Shown one piece after another: positions 5,902 through 8,979 of a stretch of 8,979 bases of DNA. Source of the DNA: JBDTMC01 sp039934475 (lineage in GTDB: Bacteria; Acidobacteriota; Terriglobia; Bryobacterales; Bryobacteraceae); the NCBI GenBank assembly GCA_039934475.1, contig JBDTMC010000323.1:1-8979 (forward strand). The letters are read 5' to 3'. Numbering within the stretch: the stretch's first letter is position 1; each line of letters starts with the position of its first letter. The position numbers and the translations under genes are program-made. Below the pieces are notes generated by a model. That model had not been told where the DNA came from. It saw only the letters and a program-made list of their open reading frames with translations, and ran no database searches.

Positions 5902-6132
5902 CTACTCGTGGTAGAAGCCTTCGATCCAGGTAACCAGGCTTTCGCGCTTTTCGGGCGAGAGAGCCAAGGCTTGCGGTTTCACCAGGAAAGGCATCTTGGA
6001 CCGGTCGCGGGAAGCCGTGAGTCCGATACGCAGAAAATGGTTGACGGCTTCGTTTAGCGTGATCCGGTTGAGGAGCATCTCCCGGCTCAAAAGTTCGACC
6101 ACATCTTCGTCGAGCAAAATTTTGTTTTTCAC
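5902..6132 (-). CDS. Ribbon-helix-helix protein resembling a VapB-type antitoxin
   Basis: Encodes 76 residues from GTG 6132. This start was chosen over the upstream in-frame start at 6156 because a perfect GGAGGT lies 8 nt before it. It also gives the expected N-terminal strand 'KNKILLDEDV' (2-11), followed by helix 11-20 and helix 25-38 ('LNEAVNHFLRIGL'), the layout of ribbon-helix-helix DNA-binding antitoxins. The tail, 'PFLVKPQALALSPEKRESLV' (48-67), resembles the toxin-binding tail of VapB proteins that end near 'F.V.P..LGL'. A VapB usually binds the operator of its own operon and neutralises a PIN-domain RNase encoded just downstream. Here the downstream gene is the DinB-like gene on the opposite strand, so no partner toxin is present. 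It may be an orphan antitoxin or a stand-alone regulator. Confidence 0.75.
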   Translation of the reverse strand: MKNKILLDEDVVELLSREMLLNRITLNEAVNHFLRIGLTASRDRSKMPFLVKPQALALSPEKRESLVTWIEGFYHE

Positions 6133-6140
6133 GCGGGGCC

Positions 6141-6146
6141 ACCTCC
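6141..6146 (-). promoter_or_regulatory. Consensus ribosome binding site fixing the GTG start of the ribbon-helix-helix gene
   Basis: It reads GGAGGT on the minus strand, 8 nt before GTG 6132. This excludes the longer frame from 6156, whose extra eight residues (MLLWRWPR) would be encoded across the ribosome site. Confidence 0.8.
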
Positions 6147-6240
6147 AGAGTAGCAAAGTGCAGCAAGAGCCCGCTTCTTTTGGGTACTGGGTTCACAAAC
6201 GGAACCTCGCCTGAAACGTCCTGGCTCTTCTGGAGCGGGC

Positions 6241-6246
6241 TACAAT
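6241..6246 (+). promoter_or_regulatory. Possible -10 element for the M16 peptidase gene
   Basis: TACAAT lies 79 nt before the peptidase ATG in the divergent intergenic region. No good -35 hexamer is found at 16-18 nt upstream. An 8-bp inverted repeat (AGCCCGCT 6168-6175, AGCGGGCT 6234-6241) brackets the middle of this region and touches the element. Low confidence. Confidence 0.25.
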
Positions 6247-6301
6247 TAAGGCTCCAAGAAAAAGAGGACCTCGGCGCGCTTGTCGCTCAAGGTTCATTCC
6301 T

Positions 6302-6328
6302 ATGAATGAGGTGGCAAACCTGCCATGA
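6302..6328 (+). other. Possible eight-codon leader ORF overlapping the M16 start (ATGA)
   Basis: ATG at 6302 opens an eight-residue frame (MNEVANLP) that ends at TGA 6326-6328, so its stop overlaps the peptidase ATG (6325-6327) as ATGA. An AAGG lies 9 nt before the leader ATG. The likely ribosome site of the peptidase (GAGGTGG, 6308-6314) lies inside the leader. This is the geometry of translational coupling, but so short a frame can arise by chance. Confidence 0.3.
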
Positions 6329-8979
6329 AGCTGATTCAACTCGCGAGCCGCACCGCGCTCGCAACGGCAATATTCGCGACCGCGATGTTGGCCCAATATC
6401 CGGCCATCGACATCCCGTTTCAGAAGTTCACACTGCCAAATGGCCTCACGGTGATCGTACATGAAGATCACAAGGCGCCCATCGTGGCGGTGAACATCTG
6501 GTATCACGTTGGGTCGAAGAACGAGAAGCCGGGAAAGACCGGGTTCGCGCACTTGTTCGAACATCTGATGTTCAACGGCAGTGAGCATTTCAACACCGAT
6601 TACTTCAAAGCAGTGGAGAAAGTGGGCGCCACGGATTTGAACGGCACCACCAACGAAGACCGGACAAACTACTTCCAGAACGTCCCGGTGTCGGCGCTGG
6701 ATTTGACGCTGTGGCTGGAATCGGACCGCATGGGTCACCTGGTAGGCGTGATCGATCAGCCGCGGCTGGACGAACAACGCGGTGTAGTGCAGAACGAAAA
6801 GCGCCAAGGCGAAAACCAGCCTTACGCCGTCGGCTATGAACTGGCGACTAAAGCGACATATCCGGCCGGTCATCCCTATTCGTGGACGGTGATCGGCTCA
6901 ATGGATGACCTGAACGCGGCGTCGCTAGCCGACGTCAAGGAATGGTTCAAGTCCTACTATGGACCGCAGAACGCGGTGTTGGTGCTGGCGGGAGACGTTG
7001 ATGTGAAAACGGCGCGGGAGAAGGTGGAGAAGTACTTCGGCGCTATCCCGGCGGGTCCACCGATTGCGCGGCACACGGCTTGGATCGCCAAAGGCACCGG
7101 CACGCACCGCCAGGTGGCACAGGACCGCGTGCCGCAGTCACAGCTCATGATGGTGTGGAACGTGCCAGGGTATGGCACGGCGGATAACGATTATCTGGAC
7201 CTGGTGACCGACGTTCTGGCATCGGGTAAGACCAGCCGTTTGTATAAGCGGTTGGTCTATCAGGAGCAAATCGCGACCGAGGTTTCTATCGGCATCGACC
7301 CGAAAGAGATTGGCGGCCAGGTGATGCTGACCGCGATGGTAAGGCCGGGCGAGAGCATTGAGAAGGTGGAGAAGGCGGCTCGCGAGGAGCTGGCGAAGTT
7401 CATCAAGGAAGGTCCAACGGCAGAAGAGCTGGAGCGCGTGAAGACGCGCTACTTCGCCAATATGGCGCGCGGCATTCAGCGCATTGGCGGGTTCGGCGGC
7501 AAGTCAGATCTTCTGGCGACGAACGAAGTATTCGCCGGCGACGCGGCGCACTACAAAGTAACGCTGGACCGGCACCGCATGGCGACGGCGAAAGACCTCC
7601 GCTCAATGGCCGAGGAATGGTTGTCCGATGGCGTCTACATTCTGGAGATTCATCCTTTTCCCAAGCTGACGGCCGCACCCAAAGACGCCGACCGCACCAA
7701 GCCGCCAGCGGTGGCAGCCAGCGCCGAATTGAAAATGCCCAAGATTCAGCGGAAGACGTTGGCCAACGGCATGAAGGTGCTGCTGGCGGAGCGTCACGAC
7801 GCCCCGATCGTCAACTTGCGCCTGACCCTCAATGCCGGTTACGCGGGCGATCAGTTCTCCTTACCCGGCGCAGCCAAGATGGCAATGGATCTGTTGGATG
7901 AAGGGACCAAAACCCGCAATGCCCTGCAGATCAGCGATGAGGCGGGGATGTTGGGGGCGACCATTACTACTGGCGCGAACCTCGACGAGTCGCTGGTGAC
8001 GTGTTCCGCCTTGAAACCGAAATTGGATCAGTCGCTTGCCCTGTGGGCTGATATCATCTTGAATCCCAATTTCCCGGACGCGGAATTCAAGCGCATTCAA
8101 AAAGAGACACTGTCCAACATTCAGCAGGAACAGTCTCAGCCTTTCGGCATGCTACTGCGTGTACTGCCAGGTCTCTATTACGGCCAGGGCCATGCCTACG
8201 GCAACGGGTTCAGCGGCAGCGGCACGGAAGGAACGGTAAAAAAGCTGACCGTGGAGGACATGAGGAAATACTACGCCACGTGGTTCAAGCCGAACAATGC
8301 GACCATCACGATCGTCGGCGATACAACCATGGCGGAGATCGAGCCCAAACTCGAGAAGCTCTTCAACGGCTGGAAGCAGGGTGAGGTTCCGACGAAGAAT
8401 CTGGCGGCGGTGCCCCTGCCCGAAAAGAGTGTTGTCTATTTACTGGACAAGCCTGGCGCGATACAGTCCATCATCGCCGCGGGACACTTGGTGCTGCCGC
8501 GAAAGAACCCTGATGAGTACGCCATCGACACCATGAATACCGTATTCGGCGGCGCGTTTATTTCGCGCATCAATATGAACCTTCGCGAGGACAAGCACTG
8601 GTCCTACGGCGCGGGGAGTCAGGTGGTAGGCACGCAGGCGCAGCGGCCGTTTTTCACCTACGCCCCGGTGCAAACCGACAAGACCAAGGAGTCGATCGAA
8701 GAGATGATGAAAGAAGTGCGCGGGATTGTCCGTGACAAACCCGTGACGGCGGACGAACTGGAGATGGCTCAAAGCAACAAAACGCTGCGCCTGCCGGGAT
8801 CGCAGGAAACGATGCAACAACTACTCGGGTCCATCAATGAGATCAACCGGTACCAGCTTCCGGACGACTACTTTGAGACCTATGCATCTAAAATCCGTGC
8901 CCTGAAGCGGGAAGACCTCAACGGTGCGGCCGAGAAGATTTTGCGGCCGGATCGGATGATATGGGTGGTTGTCGGCGAC
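6325..8979 (+). CDS. Secreted M16-family zinc metallopeptidase, two M16 halves fused (3' end outside window)
   Basis: The frame is open from ATG 6325 to the last base (885 codons, no stop), so the C-terminus is missing; family length suggests only some tens of residues are lost. A signal peptide (residues 1-23, cleavage likely after MLA before QYP) sends it to the periplasm or envelope. The N-terminal half (about 30-245) holds the inverted zinc motif H76-x-x-E79-H80 ('FAHLFEHLMFNG') and Glu158 in 'VVQNEKRQ' as the likely third zinc ligand, plus 'YYGPQNAVLVLAGDVD' at 211-226. The first M16 C-domain follows (about 250-445). The second half starts near 475 ('RKTLANGMKVLLAERHDAPI'), repeats the fold without HxxEH (the position reads GAAKMAMDLLDEG), and includes 'RLYKRL'-like and 'FISRINMNLREDKHWSYG' segments of clamshell peptidases. 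These enzymes degrade peptides enclosed between the halves. The ribosome site GAGGTGG lies 10 nt upstream. Confidence 0.93.
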   Translation, partial: MKLIQLASRTALATAIFATAMLAQYPAIDIPFQKFTLPNGLTVIVHEDHKAPIVAVNIWYHVGSKNEKPGKTGFAHLFEHLMFNGSEHFNTDYFKAVEKVGATDLNGTTNEDRTNYFQNVPVSALDLTLWLESDRMGHLVGVIDQPRLDEQRGVVQNEKRQGENQPYAVGYELATKATYPAGHPYSWTVIGSMDDLNAASLADVKEWFKSYYGPQNAVLVLAGDVDVKTAREKVEKYFGAIPAGPPIARHTAWIAKGTGTHRQVAQDRVPQSQLMMVWNVPGYGTADNDYLDLVTDVLASGKTSRLYKRLVYQEQIATEVSIGIDPKEIGGQVMLTAMVRPGESIEKVEKAAREELAKFIKEGPTAEELERVKTRYFANMARGIQRIGGFGGKSDLLATNEVFAGDAAHYKVTLDRHRMATAKDLRSMAEEWLSDGVYILEIHPFPKLTAAPKDADRTKPPAVAASAELKMPKIQRKTLANGMKVLLAERHDAPIVNLRLTLNAGYAGDQFSLPGAAKMAMDLLDEGTKTRNALQISDEAGMLGATITTGANLDESLVTCSALKPKLDQSLALWADIILNPNFPDAEFKRIQKETLSNIQQEQSQPFGMLLRVLPGLYYGQGHAYGNGFSGSGTEGTVKKLTVEDMRKYYATWFKPNNATITIVGDTTMAEIEPKLEKLFNGWKQGEVPTKNLAAVPLPEKSVVYLLDKPGAIQSIIAAGHLVLPRKNPDEYAIDTMNTVFGGAFISRINMNLREDKHWSYGAGSQVVGTQAQRPFFTYAPVQTDKTKESIEEMMKEVRGIVRDKPVTADELEMAQSNKTLRLPGSQETMQQLLGSINEINRYQLPDDYFETYASKIRALKREDLNGAAEKILRPDRMIWVVVGD

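Noticed and set aside
6201..6220. GGAAC...CGTC pattern resembling an ECF sigma promoter
   Set aside because: The spacing between the two elements is about 10 nt, too short for the usual 15-17 nt.
6193..6873. A 226-codon minus-strand frame opposite the peptidase N-terminus
   Set aside because: It is antisense to the M16 catalytic domain, which has intact zinc ligands and a signal peptide.

Overview
This 9 kb window looks like ordinary chromosomal DNA from a moderately GC-rich soil-type bacterium, most likely an acidobacterium of the Solibacter/Bryobacter type. That placement is an inference. It rests on three things: a remnant resembling the C-terminus of an Oar-like TonB-dependent receptor (a family greatly expanded there), a Tat-exported HisC-like aminotransferase, and a DUF1572-type DinB protein. 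No rRNA or tRNA gene, CRISPR array, integrase or transposase was seen.

Layout from left to right. The window opens inside a plus-strand glycoside hydrolase family 3 gene, of which only the C-terminal 147 residues are present. A secreted conserved protein of unknown function (493-1515) follows on the same strand. It converges on a minus-strand SulP-type anion transporter (1539-2813) that lacks a STAS domain and appears to start at TTG. Upstream of the transporter, also on the minus strand, is a Tat-signal PLP aminotransferase of the HisC fold (2968-4107), with a strong hairpin just after its stop.

The stretch 4108-4873 has no intact gene. It holds several small inverted repeats, a probable TonB-receptor C-terminal remnant on the minus strand (4290-4559), and about 300 bp where nothing was recognised. 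Next are two plus-strand genes: a Lys/Glu-rich coiled-coil protein (4874-5326) and a DinB/DUF1572 protein (5385-5897). The latter ends 4 bp from the stop of a convergent small ribbon-helix-helix (VapB-like antitoxin) gene (5902-6132, minus). Divergent from that is a large secreted M16 zinc metallopeptidase that begins at 6325 and runs off the right edge.

How the genes relate. There is no clear multi-gene pathway. The common theme is envelope and export: four of the products carry a signal peptide or are membrane proteins (unknown secreted protein, SulP, Tat aminotransferase, M16 peptidase), and the receptor remnant points the same way. I did not find a convincing novel system. The points most worth a second look are the exported aminotransferase, the SulP N-terminus, the orphan antitoxin-like gene, the receptor remnant, and a possible translationally coupled leader ORF in front of the M16 gene.
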